Positions 43,231 through 51,733 of a stretch of DNA of 51,754 nt are shown here, piece after piece. Made by a program: the position numbers and the translations under genes. The notes under the pieces were generated by a model. It had not been told where the DNA came from. It ran no database searches and was given only the letters and a program-made list of their open reading frames with translations. The stretch is from an uncultured Gemmatimonadales bacterium (GTDB lineage: Bacteria > Gemmatimonadota > Gemmatimonadetes > Longimicrobiales > Gaopeijiaceae): contig CALFPJ010000046.1 of assembly GCA_937919655.1 (NCBI GenBank), forward strand, positions 1 to 51,754. The letters are read 5' to 3'. The first letter of the stretch is position 1; every line of letters begins with the position of its first letter.

Positions 43231-44777
43231 CCCAATCCCTCCAAGAAGACTCTGGCCTGAAGATACTCCACGGGCGCCCAAGCATCGGTCAATACACGAC
43301 CGGCCGCCCGCACGGGGGACTCCGGCCAATCACCAGGCGGCAGCGCACGCTCGTCCATTGCCGCCACCACAATAAGATTCTGCGTCACGGACAACTCGAC
43401 CTCTGGGGAGGCGCGGTAGATCCGCACCGCCGGGAACACCTCACCTAGAGTGGTCCTGAATTGTTCAAGAAAGCCCGTTCCGGCCCCCGAGAGAGGCGAC
43501 AGCACGTTCGCCATGAATAGACCGTCCGCTGAAAGCCTCTGCGACATGGCGGTCAGCGCCTCAACCGTGACCATCGTCCAGGGCACCGTGAGCAGATGAT
43601 CGAATACGTCTAGGTAGACCAAGTCGTAGTGATCAACGGACCCCCGCATGAAGACGCGGGCGTCCTCGTGGACCACCCGGATATTCGGGTAGTCCGACTG
43701 ACCGAATGCGAAGTACTCCCGCGCCAACGCGGTGACGGCAGGATCGATCTCCACGACATCTACCCGCACGTCAGGCTGCCAGCGCTGGAGCGCTACGGGG
43801 AGCGACAACGCCGCCCCACCCAAGACGAGCGCCGACTCCAATCGTTCGACGACCGGCGCCAAGATGAGCCCGCTCGCGATCGCATACGTGTGGGCCGGCT
43901 CCCCGGTGGCAACATACTCGGCCGATGACGATCCGCCGTTCTGCCAGAGTTCCCGCACGAGTTCGGCCTCAGTCCCCCAAGGGCGCTCAGTGACAGAGAC
44001 GGCGGCGTAGAGCGTTTGCTCACGGTGCAGCGTACCCGCGGGTAGCTGAGAGCCCGCCACGCTGAGGGTTCCAACGCCCAGCCCGGTGATGACCAGGACC
44101 TGAGCCGGCACCCGCTGGCCGAGCACGACCCCGGCGAGCACGGCGAGCAGAAGGATCAGGACCGCGGTAAGGCCCATGAGTACCGGGAGTGGAAAAAGGG
44201 GAAGGAGCACGAAGCCGGTCATGAACGACCCCAGGATCGAGCCGCCCGTGGCGGCGGCGCTCACGTCCCCCGCTCGGCGCCCCACGCTTCCGAGGTTCTC
44301 TGTGTCGGCCTGAATGAGGTACGGGACGACCGCACCCAGACATAACACTGCGGGTGCGAAGAGAAAGAGCGCACTTACGACCGCGCCCGGGATAAAGCCC
44401 AGTACCTGACGCGCCATCCAAGGGAAGTCGACCCCCACGATCGGGAGCGCCGCAGTGACAGCTGCCGCGGTCAACACCGCAGACAACGGTACCTTACCGG
44501 CATCCGCCAGCCGGCCACCTAGGTGACTACCCACAGCCAAGGCGGCCAAAATCACCCCGATGACCGCAGTCCACGGCACCGCGGACAGACCAAAGACCGG
44601 CGCGATCAATCGGGCCCCAGCGATCTCAATGGTGAGGACCGCAAAGCCAGACGCGAACGCGAGTGTGAAGATGCCTAAGCGGCGGGCCGGCGAGTGCCCC
44701 GTCCCAGGGGCCGGGGCCGCCACCTCCGCGGTCGGGTCGGTGTGACTGTCGTGCTGGTCGTTGTCCACGCTGGCCAT
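43221..44777 (-). CDS. Membrane-fused spermidine synthase-like protein
   Basis: A 518-residue protein. Residues about 30-240 hold seven or so membrane segments, including A-S-G-F-A-V-L-T-I-E-I-A-G-A-R-L-I-A-P, the typical start of fused-MFS/spermidine-synthase proteins. The C-terminal part is a Rossmann methyltransferase-like fold with A-L-V-L-G-G-A-A-L-S-L-P, V-D-V-V-E-I-D-P and a H-E-D-A-R-V-F segment followed by Y-D-L-V-Y-L-D-V-F. In true spermidine synthases the first loop is G-G-G-D/E-G; here it is G-G-A-A-L, so aminopropyl transfer is doubtful. ATG 44777 starts the recognisable protein. It overlaps the cupin gene by 10 bp. Confidence 0.82.
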   Translation of the reverse strand: MASVDNDQHDSHTDPTAEVAAPAPGTGHSPARRLGIFTLAFASGFAVLTIEIAGARLIAPVFGLSAVPWTAVIGVILAALAVGSHLGGRLADAGKVPLSAVLTAAAVTAALPIVGVDFPWMARQVLGFIPGAVVSALFLFAPAVLCLGAVVPYLIQADTENLGSVGRRAGDVSAAATGGSILGSFMTGFVLLPLFPLPVLMGLTAVLILLLAVLAGVVLGQRVPAQVLVITGLGVGTLSVAGSQLPAGTLHREQTLYAAVSVTERPWGTEAELVRELWQNGGSSSAEYVATGEPAHTYAIASGLILAPVVERLESALVLGGAALSLPVALQRWQPDVRVDVVEIDPAVTALAREYFAFGQSDYPNIRVVHEDARVFMRGSVDHYDLVYLDVFDHLLTVPWTMVTVEALTAMSQRLSADGLFMANVLSPLSGAGTGFLEQFRTTLGEVFPAVRIYRASPEVELSVTQNLIVVAAMDERALPPGDWPESPVRAAGRVLTDAWAPVEYLQARVFLEGLGWN

Positions 44778-44875
44778 GGTTAGGGTGCGCTCGCGATGCC
44801 CCGCCCTACGAGGTGCGGACCCCACAAGGTCGGCGCGACACAGACCGAGTGCAATCGACGCACGACGGACCGACC

Positions 44876-45394
44876 TCAGACCGCCTGGGCAAAGACGTCT
44901 AGCAACTCCTCCAACGTCGAACGGCCGTGGTCCTTCGCATACCAGCGGCGCACCACCTTGTACCGCTCAGGGGAAGGCATGGAAAGACCCTCGCCCATCA
45001 CCCAAGACTGGATCTTGCCGGGCCGCGGACCCCACCAGCCCATCTCATTGAAATTCTCGTCATAAACAATCACGACTGGAATCGATCGGCTGCGTCCGTT
45101 CGTGAGGTGCTCGTCCATGAGGTCGGGATTGTCGTCCCGAAGCATCACCCGCAGAGGCCAGCCCACCTCGTCCGCGAGACGTGCCACCACCGGCAGCGTG
45201 TTGACCGCGTCGCCGCACCAGTCCTCGGTCAGGGCGACTAGGTGCCAGAGCCCAGGGATCTCCCGTCCCGCGGCAATGAGATCCTCAGGCAACCGCACCC
45301 GATCGTACACACCTCGCCAGAGATCCCGGTTTTTGTCTACCCCTTCGAGATAACCGGCGAAGGTCTGCGCGCTTTCGAAACGGAACTTGTCCAC
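44876..45394 (-). CDS. Thioredoxin-family protein
   Basis: A 172-residue cytoplasmic thioredoxin-fold protein. The active-site region reads L-T-E-D-W-C-G-D-A-V-N-T-L-P, with a single redox Cys and Asp/Ala in place of the second Cys, so it is not a standard CXXC oxidoreductase. The cis-proline segment is R-S-I-P-V-V-I-V-Y-D. The C-terminus adds a helical extension with W-W-G-P-R-P. I take GTG 45394 as the start because GAGG lies six bases upstream; an in-frame TTG at 45406 overlaps that site. The protein family is common but uncharacterised. It lies about 100 bp upstream of the spermidine-synthase-like gene on the same strand. Confidence 0.8.
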   Translation of the reverse strand: MDKFRFESAQTFAGYLEGVDKNRDLWRGVYDRVRLPEDLIAAGREIPGLWHLVALTEDWCGDAVNTLPVVARLADEVGWPLRVMLRDDNPDLMDEHLTNGRSRSIPVVIVYDENFNEMGWWGPRPGKIQSWVMGEGLSMPSPERYKVVRRWYAKDHGRSTLEELLDVFAQAV

Positions 45395-45460
45395 AACCTG
45401 CCTCAATCTATGAATTCGCGGGTCCAGTAGACCGGTCCCGGCCTATTGAAATATCACCCT

Positions 45461-45483
45461 CCCGTTTGCCGAATGCGAACGGG
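45461..45483 (-). terminator. Possible terminator after the M14 peptidase gene
   Basis: CCCGTTTGC (45461-45469) and GCGAACGGG (45475-45483) pair across a five-base loop with one mismatch, about 80 bp downstream of the peptidase stop. Only a weak T-rich patch follows on the minus strand, so the call is tentative. Confidence 0.4.
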
Positions 45484-45562
45484 TTCCACGTCGGCACCCG
45501 TGCTGCACACGCAGCGGGGAGCGACTGAGTGACGAGTCGACCGGAGAAGTCGCGGCGGTTGA

Positions 45563-47215
45563 CTAGCCGCCGATGACCCGGGTTGGCAGTGGGGTCGGCA
45601 CCATAAGCTTATAGATGGGCACCATGGGAGGCCCCACCTGACCACCACGGCCACCTCGCCCACCCTGGGCCGCGGGCCCTGCTGACCGCGGGATCCACGC
45701 GTCCATCGTATTCCAGTAGACGACGTTGTCCGCGGTTTCGACCTCGAGCATGTGCGCGACCAGCCGCCCCAAATACTGCGCGGTTGGAACAAGGTAGGTC
45801 CCGACCGGGAAGGTCTCTTGAACCGTCAGTACTTCACCCACCTCGATCTTGGTCGCCGCAGCGTGGTTGTAGGCCCTTTCGTACGTCACTCCGGCCACCG
45901 TGTACCCCTGAACCTCTAGTGAGGCAGGCGCGGTCAGCGTCTCAACTGTGATCCCATGGCGCCGGAGCATGGCAACGGCATCCACCGCCTCGCGGGGCAA
46001 CAGATAGGCCCAGGGGCGCTGCCGAGTCGCGGTCACGATCGGCTTCTTCATGAGCTGTGCACCGGTCACTTGGATGATCTCGACGGGCTGGTTCGGGTCA
46101 CTCCCCCTACCGCCGCCCTGGACCAATTCGTAGCTGACCGGATAGTCCTCTGGGCCGTACTCCATGGCGACGGTCACGTCACCGCGAGGTGCGGCACCCA
46201 TCGCGAGGGTTTCGGCACGCGCAGCATTGATCACGCCCACAAGTCGATCGGTATGCTGCGCTGCATATTCGACCACGGCCAGGTACCCCAAATATCCAGC
46301 CCTTGCCCCGACCTCGAGAGACTGGGTCGGTGCCTCGAACAGGATCCCGACCGAGTTCACGAAGCCACCGTAGTTGCGGCCGATCCTCGCCTCGGATCCG
46401 CCCACCCGCCACTGCTCCTCATCACCGCCTGTGTAATACCAGGACTTGTAGCCCTCGGTCGCGAGCTTCGAATCGATCGCAGGGAAGATCTCCTGGTCGC
46501 ATAGGAGAGAGATCTCCGGAGCCGGATCCGCATGGCTCGGACACTGGTAATTGAGGTTGTAGGGCCGGGAGCCGCCGTTGTGGCCGTCGACAAACGCATG
46601 CGGCCGCCACGCACCGATGATGTTCGCGATGTAGTTGGCGATCGCCGGCTGCTCCAGCTTCACATAGTCGCGGTTGAGATCGATGTCCCAAGCGTTGCCG
46701 CGCTGCCCGCCTTCGGATGCCTCGAAACCATCCGGGTTAATCTGAGGTGCAACGACGACGGTCACCTTATCGAGCAAGCGGTTCGCGTCCGTACCGGGGG
46801 TCGCAAAGTCGCGCATGAGGACCAACAGGCCCTCTCGGAACGTGCGCTCACCACCGTGCACGTTGGCCGCCAGCACCACGATCGGCCGGCCGAGTGCCCA
46901 TGCCTCCCAGGGCTGGCTGACTTGGGGGTTACTCAACACCGCGTACGCGAGTTCGCGACCCTCCCACGTTTCCCCATACGTCCCGAGGCGCATCGAAGGC
47001 GCCACGCCGCGCAACTGTTCCAGATAGTCCCACATCTCGAGATGGCGGGTGTGGGCGCTGAAACCGTTGAGTTCCGCGGCGGTGCGTGGGTAACCGTCTG
47101 CAACCGGGGACCAGGCGACCTGGGCTTCCAACGCCGGCACCAGCCCGAACGAGAGCGTCATTAGCGCGAACAAGAATCGGAGGAACAGGCCGCCGCGCGG
47201 GTCAATCGTGTTCAT
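45563..47215 (-). CDS. Secreted M14-family zinc carboxypeptidase-like protein
   Basis: A 550-residue exported metallopeptidase of family M14. A signal peptide with L-F-L-R-F-L-F-A-L-M-T-L ends near A-L-E-A-Q. The zinc-binding residues are in N-V-H-G-G-E-R-T (HxxE) and H-A-F-V-D-G-H-N-G (His); D-I-D-L-N-R-D-Y corresponds to the substrate-binding Asn-Arg region. The catalytic Glu is probably in I-L-F-E-A-P-T. A 200-residue C-terminal extension without known motifs ends in a Gly/Arg-rich tail (A-Q-G-G-R-G-G-R-G-G). ATG 47215 follows AGAGGG. The TPR remnant begins on the opposite strand just upstream. Confidence 0.88.
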   Translation of the reverse strand: MNTIDPRGGLFLRFLFALMTLSFGLVPALEAQVAWSPVADGYPRTAAELNGFSAHTRHLEMWDYLEQLRGVAPSMRLGTYGETWEGRELAYAVLSNPQVSQPWEAWALGRPIVVLAANVHGGERTFREGLLVLMRDFATPGTDANRLLDKVTVVVAPQINPDGFEASEGGQRGNAWDIDLNRDYVKLEQPAIANYIANIIGAWRPHAFVDGHNGGSRPYNLNYQCPSHADPAPEISLLCDQEIFPAIDSKLATEGYKSWYYTGGDEEQWRVGGSEARIGRNYGGFVNSVGILFEAPTQSLEVGARAGYLGYLAVVEYAAQHTDRLVGVINAARAETLAMGAAPRGDVTVAMEYGPEDYPVSYELVQGGGRGSDPNQPVEIIQVTGAQLMKKPIVTATRQRPWAYLLPREAVDAVAMLRRHGITVETLTAPASLEVQGYTVAGVTYERAYNHAAATKIEVGEVLTVQETFPVGTYLVPTAQYLGRLVAHMLEVETADNVVYWNTMDAWIPRSAGPAAQGGRGGRGGQVGPPMVPIYKLMVPTPLPTRVIGG

Positions 47216-47329
47216 GTGGGCACCCTCTGAGATGGTCGGGGCGCCGATGGTAAGGTCCATGGGCGACCCGGGCAACTCAGTTCGACGTGCGAATCGACTG
47301 AATGACGTTCATCGTGAGGGAGGGACAGG

Positions 47330-47657
47330 CAGCAGTGCCCCGCTCGCATTGGCGGACGGCCATCGGGATCGCCTCCCAGCAGCCGATCGGCTCTACCTGG
47401 ACGTGCGCCGCGGTACTGGAGACCCGAATGCGAAGACCGACGCCGATCGGCTCGCTGAATGGGCGGCACTCACTCAGGCGCTCCTCGACCGCGTGGAGGC
47501 CTGGTACTTCGAGGCTGAGACCTACATGCACCGGCGGCTCTGGAGGCATACCGATTGGGCACAGCGCGCGATCGCCATGTTCCAGCGGGCGCTCGACGTG
47601 GATCCGAATCACATCCCATCGCAAGAGCACATCTTCTTTGTGCGGTCGATGGTGGGT
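47330..47657 (+). pseudogene. TPR-protein gene remnant
   Basis: A stretch of about 108 codons reads as the middle of a TPR-containing protein. It has L-P-A-A-D-R-L-Y-L-D-V-R-R-G near the start, then D-R-V-E-A-W-Y-F-E-A-E-T-Y-M-H-R and W-A-Q-R-A-I-A-M-F-Q-R-A-L-D-V-D-P-N-H-I-P-S-Q-E-H-I. This pattern is typical of kinase- or cyclase-associated TPR tails. There is no credible N-terminus: the frame upstream overlaps the start of the M14 gene. The likeness ends at V-R-S-M-V-G, two bases before the convergent typA stop (47659). Both ends are missing, so this is a fragment left by deletion on both sides. Confidence 0.6.
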
Positions 47658-47658
47658 C

Positions 47659-49506
47659 CTACGCCGACTGACCCGCCACTTTCTTCGCGGCCTTCTTACG
47701 CATGTTCGCGTCCAAGACCCGCTTGCGAAGGCGCACGGCGTCCGGGGTCACCTCGATCAGCTCGTCATCTTCGATGAACTCGAGCGCGAGCTCCAACGTG
47801 AGCAGACGCGGCGGCTCAAGCTTGATGTTCTCGTCCGAGGACGTCGTGCGCATGTTCGTGAGCTTCTTCTCCTTGCTCACGTTGACATCCATGTCGTCAC
47901 TGCGCGCGTTCTCGCCAACGATCATGCCGCAATAGCACTCCAGGCCCGGCGCAACGAACATCGTCGCGCGGTCCTGCAAATTGAAAAGCGCAAAACCGAC
48001 CGACTTGCCCAAACGGTCCGCCACCAGAACTCCCCGACTACGGCCACGGAGCGGACCCGCCCAGTTGCCCCAGGAATCGAACTGGTGGTGCAGAATACCT
48101 TCGCCGCGCGTGTCGGTCATGAACTCAGAGCGGTAGCCGAACAGCCCACGAGCCGGGATCCGAAAGCGTAGGCGGGTTGTGCCAGAGTCGCCCATCGGGC
48201 GCATCTCGGTCATTTCACCGCGACGGCCGCCGAGCTTTTCGATTACGGTGCCAACGATCCCCGAGGGCACTTCGACCACGGCCTCCTCGTACGGCTCCTG
48301 AAGCTCACCATCGTGCTTTCGCGTAACCACGCGCGGGCGCGAAACCTGGAACTCAAAGCCCTCGCGGCGCATGGTTTCCATGAGAATCGTGAGGTGCAAC
48401 TCTCCGCGGCCGCTGACCGTGAACGTGTCCGGCGAATCCGTGTCCTCGACACGCAGTGACACGTTGCGCTGGAGTTCCTTATAAAGACGCTCACGCACCT
48501 GGCGGGTCGTCACGAACTTCCCAGACTGACCCGCAAACGGTGAGTTGTTGACGGTGAAGTCGACGGACAGCGTCGGCTCTTCCACGGCGATACCAAGAAG
48601 GCGCTCGCGGTGTTCGGGGTGCGTCAGCGTCTTGCCGATCTCGATATCGTCCAAACCAGCCAGAGCGACGATGTCACCTGCCGTAGCCTCTTCGACCTCG
48701 ATACGGTCCAGACCACTAAAGGTGTAGAGCTTAGAAACCCTAGCCTCTTCCGCCTCCGAGACATTCAAGACCATGCCTGGGTCTCCAAGATCGAGCAGCG
48801 TTACGCGATCGCCCACCCGGACGATGCCACGCTCGATCTTCCCGATGGCGATTCGCCCGACGTACGACGAGAAATCGAGTGTAGAGACCAGCATTTGGAA
48901 CGGGCCCGCCGCATCGACCGCAGGAGCCGGGAAGTACGACACAATCTTGTCGAACAGGGGTGCCAGATCGCCGCCGGTGGCGTCTGGGCTGTCAGAAGCC
49001 CAGCCGTCCCGACCAACCGCGTAGAGGAAGGGGGCGTCGAGCTGGGCGTCGGTAGCCTCAAGATCCATGAAGAGCTCAAGAACTTCGTCATGGACTTCGC
49101 GCGGACGCGAATCACCACGATCCACCTTGTTGATGACCACGAGCGGTAGAATGCCGAGATCAAGTGCTTTTCGGGTGACGAAGCGCGTCTGAGGCATCGG
49201 CCCCTCCGCAGCATCGACCAAAAGCACGACGCCGTCGACCATGCGCAGGATGCGCTCAACCTCACCACCGAAGTCGGCGTGCCCAGGGGTGTCGACGATG
49301 TTGATCTTGATGTCGTTCCACTGGACAGCGGTGTTCTTGGCGAGGATGGTGATCCCCCGCTCCTTCTCAAGCGGATTGGAGTCCATCGCACGCTCTTCGA
49401 TCCGCTGGTTTTCTCGGTAGACGCCGGCCTGCTGGAACATCTGGTCTACGAGGGTCGTCTTTCCGTGATCGACGTGCGCGATAATAGCGATATTGCGAAT
49501 GGGCAT
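47659..49506 (-). CDS. typA: Ribosome-associated GTPase TypA/BipA
   Basis: A 615-residue translational GTPase related to elongation factor G, involved in ribosome assembly and stress or cold adaptation. G1 reads A-H-V-D-H-G-K-T-T, switch [16 protein letters not shown] (G3), and G4 N-K-V-D. The rest has the BipA layout: EF-Tu-like domain 2, EF-G-like domains III and V, and the BipA-specific C-terminal domain with R-G-R-S-R-G-V-L-V and [13 protein letters not shown]. Length is normal. The ATG is at 49506. It is a lone gene on the minus strand, convergent with the TPR remnant and divergent from the M20 peptidase. Confidence 0.96.
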   Translation of the reverse strand: MPIRNIAIIAHVDHGKTTLVDQMFQQAGVYRENQRIEERAMDSNPLEKERGITILAKNTAVQWNDIKINIVDTPGHADFGGEVERILRMVDGVVLLVDAAEGPMPQTRFVTRKALDLGILPLVVINKVDRGDSRPREVHDEVLELFMDLEATDAQLDAPFLYAVGRDGWASDSPDATGGDLAPLFDKIVSYFPAPAVDAAGPFQMLVSTLDFSSYVGRIAIGKIERGIVRVGDRVTLLDLGDPGMVLNVSEAEEARVSKLYTFSGLDRIEVEEATAGDIVALAGLDDIEIGKTLTHPEHRERLLGIAVEEPTLSVDFTVNNSPFAGQSGKFVTTRQVRERLYKELQRNVSLRVEDTDSPDTFTVSGRGELHLTILMETMRREGFEFQVSRPRVVTRKHDGELQEPYEEAVVEVPSGIVGTVIEKLGGRRGEMTEMRPMGDSGTTRLRFRIPARGLFGYRSEFMTDTRGEGILHHQFDSWGNWAGPLRGRSRGVLVADRLGKSVGFALFNLQDRATMFVAPGLECYCGMIVGENARSDDMDVNVSKEKKLTNMRTTSSDENIKLEPPRLLTLELALEFIEDDELIEVTPDAVRLRKRVLDANMRKKAAKKVAGQSA

Positions 49507-49830
49507 GGTATACCTGCAGCGCCCTCTGACCTTCGGATCGTTCGTCCGGGTCGTCGGGGCGAATTGTTCGGATGTATAGCCTCTAAAGCTAACCGAAAGG
49601 CCAAACGATTTGCCCCCCCAGCAACGGTGTGCGCCTCTCGGTCGTGTCCAGCGGCTTCCTAGGACGCCTATCCGCTCGCTTGTCAGGTCTCCCCGACGAG
49701 GGTCGACACTGAATGAAGTCGCCCGCTGTAGTGGCCCTTCTCGCTATGCCGACACACAGGTCCACGCTCTTGCTTGAGCGCTCATACCCTTGGAGTTTCG
49801 AGCTTCATTCCTCACCCGGAGTTCCAAGGC
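49507..49830. other. 324-bp divergent intergene, no gene seen
   Basis: The gap between the starts of typA (leftward) and the M20 peptidase (rightward) should hold promoters for both. No clear -35/-10 pair, hairpin, RNA gene or protein remnant could be supported. GGAG at 49818-49821 may serve the M20 start. Confidence 0.5.
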
Positions 49831-51132
49831 ATGTCTAGGTCTCTCTTGAATGTCCGCATGGTGTGCGCCCTTGTGGCGGTCGCCGTTTCCCCGCTTTCCG
49901 GCCAGACGGCATCCGCCGAATACGCCGCCGAAGCTCGATCTCTCTTCGCGATGCCGGCAGTCGCCCAAGCCATGCAACTCGCGACGGACCTGGACGCATG
50001 GTCCCTCGATCGACTCATCGAGCTCACGGAAATCCCAGCCCCTCCCTTCATGGAGGAGGTCCGCGGACGTCGCTACGCAGAACTCTTGAGTGAGGCGGGC
50101 GCCGACTCGGTGTGGACCGACGAAGTTGGCAACGTGATCGGGCTCCGTCGTGGTCGCACCGGGGCCCGCACGATCGGCTTCGGTGGGCACCTCGACACCG
50201 TCTTCCCAGAAGGCACCGACGTGACCGTGCGTCAACGAGGAGATACGCTCTACGCCCCGGGCATCGGAGACGATACCCGCGGCTTGGTGGTCGTTCTCAC
50301 CGTACTTCGGGCGATGGAAGAGGCCGGCATCGAGACGGACGACGACGTGATTTTTGTGGGTGTGGTCGGAGAGGAAGGGCTCGGCGACCTGAGGGGCATG
50401 AAGCACCTCTTCCGAGACCGCGCGGTCGCGCCCGACGTCTGGATCGATGTGGACGGTGGAGGCCTGGAGAGTCTGGTGACTATGGGCCTCGGCTCTGTCC
50501 GGTACCGCGCTACTTTTGAAGGACCGGGCGGACATTCCTGGGGGGCCTTCGGGCTGGCGAACCCTGCCCATGCGCAAAGTCGGGCAGTCCGCTACTTCCA
50601 AGATGCCGCAGACACCCTCACGCGCAGCGGCCCTCGAACCAGCTACAACGTCGGTCGTTTGGGCGGCGGGACTTCCGTCAACTCTATCCCGTTCGAGACA
50701 TGGATGGAGGTCGACATGCGCTCCGAGAGCCCGGCAAGCCTCGCACGTATTGAGCGCGCCTTCTTGGCTGCTATGGAACGCGGAGTGGCAGAAGAGAATG
50801 CGCTGCGCCGTGAAGGGCCCGCGCTCACCGTCGACGCTGCCAAGATCGGCGATCGTCCGTCCGGTGAGGGCGACCCGGCTTCTCCGCTCGTTCAGAGGGC
50901 CCTCGCGACCACCTCGGTCTTCGATGTACAAGCGACCCTTGGGCGTTCGTCCACCGACTCGAACATCCCAATTTCGATGGGCATCCCCGCCGTCACGATC
51001 GGCCGCGGAGGGATTGGTGGTGCGGGCCATGCGCCGGAGGAATACTGGATCAACCGCGACGGTCCGCTCGCCATCCAGCGTGCGCTTCTGCTTGTCGTGG
51101 CGGAAGCCGGTTTGGCAGGTCCGATCTCCTGA
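49831..51132 (+). CDS. Secreted M20-family metallopeptidase
   Basis: A 433-residue exported di-zinc peptidase of family M20 (PepT/ArgE/CPG2 group). The signal peptide begins at ATG 49831 and ends near L-S-G-Q-T-A-S-A. Metal and catalytic residues are in F-G-G-H-L-D-T-V-F-P (His and Asp), G-I-G-D-D-T-R-G (bridging Asp), V-G-E-E-G-L-G-D (catalytic Glu and zinc Glu), I-D-V-D-G-G-G (Asp) and late G-A-G-H-A-P-E-E-Y (His). A dimerisation lid domain with G-P-G-G-H-S-W-G lies in the middle. It is probably an aminoacyl-peptidase for scavenged peptides, in keeping with the other secreted peptidases. An in-frame start at 49774 would add an unlikely leader. Confidence 0.9.
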   Translation: MSRSLLNVRMVCALVAVAVSPLSGQTASAEYAAEARSLFAMPAVAQAMQLATDLDAWSLDRLIELTEIPAPPFMEEVRGRRYAELLSEAGADSVWTDEVGNVIGLRRGRTGARTIGFGGHLDTVFPEGTDVTVRQRGDTLYAPGIGDDTRGLVVVLTVLRAMEEAGIETDDDVIFVGVVGEEGLGDLRGMKHLFRDRAVAPDVWIDVDGGGLESLVTMGLGSVRYRATFEGPGGHSWGAFGLANPAHAQSRAVRYFQDAADTLTRSGPRTSYNVGRLGGGTSVNSIPFETWMEVDMRSESPASLARIERAFLAAMERGVAEENALRREGPALTVDAAKIGDRPSGEGDPASPLVQRALATTSVFDVQATLGRSSTDSNIPISMGIPAVTIGRGGIGGAGHAPEEYWINRDGPLAIQRALLLVVAEAGLAGPIS

Positions 51133-51144
51133 CAGGCGTCATCT

Positions 51145-51642
51145 GTGGGCGCGCCTAAACTTCGTCCGACATTCACGATTACTCTCTCGCTCCCGTGCGA
51201 GCGGGCCATATAAGAATTGCGGGCGGGCCTCGTCGCCGATCCGGCCCTCACGGGTCGGTGGCGGGGAAAAGGGCGGTGGGCTGAGATCCACGTTGCAGAG
51301 TCCGAGCGCAGACTGTGGTCGCCGCACTTGTCTTTGCGTGTGGATCAAGCCGACGAGGGATGCACACTCTTCGGCCGTTTCGCGCCTCATCCCGAGGTGC
51401 GGACGTTTTTCATGCTCCTGTATTTCGGTGTCGCATTTCTAGCCCTGTTCGGCGGCACCTTCGGATACGTGCAATGGGCTTCAAATGAGTCCGCTTGGGC
51501 ATTGTGGTCCGTGTGGATCGGCACCCCGACTCTCGGCCTTCTGCATCTGGCCTCGTCGGTTGGACAACGTTTGGGACAACACCAGATGGAAGCACTAAAG
51601 ACCGAACTCGACAATTTGTTGCGAGCCCTGCCAACCGAATAG
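51145..51642 (+). pseudogene. Two-helix membrane protein gene with in-frame TAA
   Basis: From GTG 51145 one frame reads P-K-L-R-P-T-F-T-I-T-L-S-L-P-C-E-R-A-I, then TAA (51211-51213), then E-L-R-A-G-L-V-A-D-P-A-L-T-G-R-W-R-G-K-G-R-W and A-E-R/S-x-R-R-L-W-S-P-H-L-S-L. Two hydrophobic segments (F-F-M-L-L-Y-F-G-V-A-F-L and W-A-L-W-S-V-W-I-G) and a charged C-terminus follow, ending at 51642. I recall this R-x-L-W-S-P-x-L-S pattern from uncharacterised proteins of Bacteroidota/Gemmatimonadota-type genomes. The part before TAA fits the natural N-terminus, so TAA probably replaced GAA. A TTG at 51217, just after the stop, could restart translation of a truncated protein of 141 aa. Confidence 0.65.
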
Positions 51643-51698
51643 CGCCCCCGGCCCATGTCGATCGCCGGGCGATCCTTCTACCTTTTTCATCCCTCCCG

Positions 51699-51722
51699 CC
51701 GTGATCCATCCACGAATCACGG
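51699..51722 (+). promoter_or_regulatory. Hairpin overlapping a ribosome-binding site
   Basis: CCGTGAT (51699-51705) and ATCACGG (51716-51722) form a perfect seven-base stem with a ten-base loop. The right arm shares two bases with GGAG (51721-51724), the likely Shine-Dalgarno for the start at 51734, so it could lower translation. Whether this is functional is speculative. Confidence 0.3.
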
Positions 51723-51733
51723 AGAATGTTGGT

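Noticed and set aside
49744..51030. 428-codon open frame on the minus strand
   Set aside because: It is antisense to the M20 peptidase, whose motifs are unmistakable, and shows shadow-frame composition.
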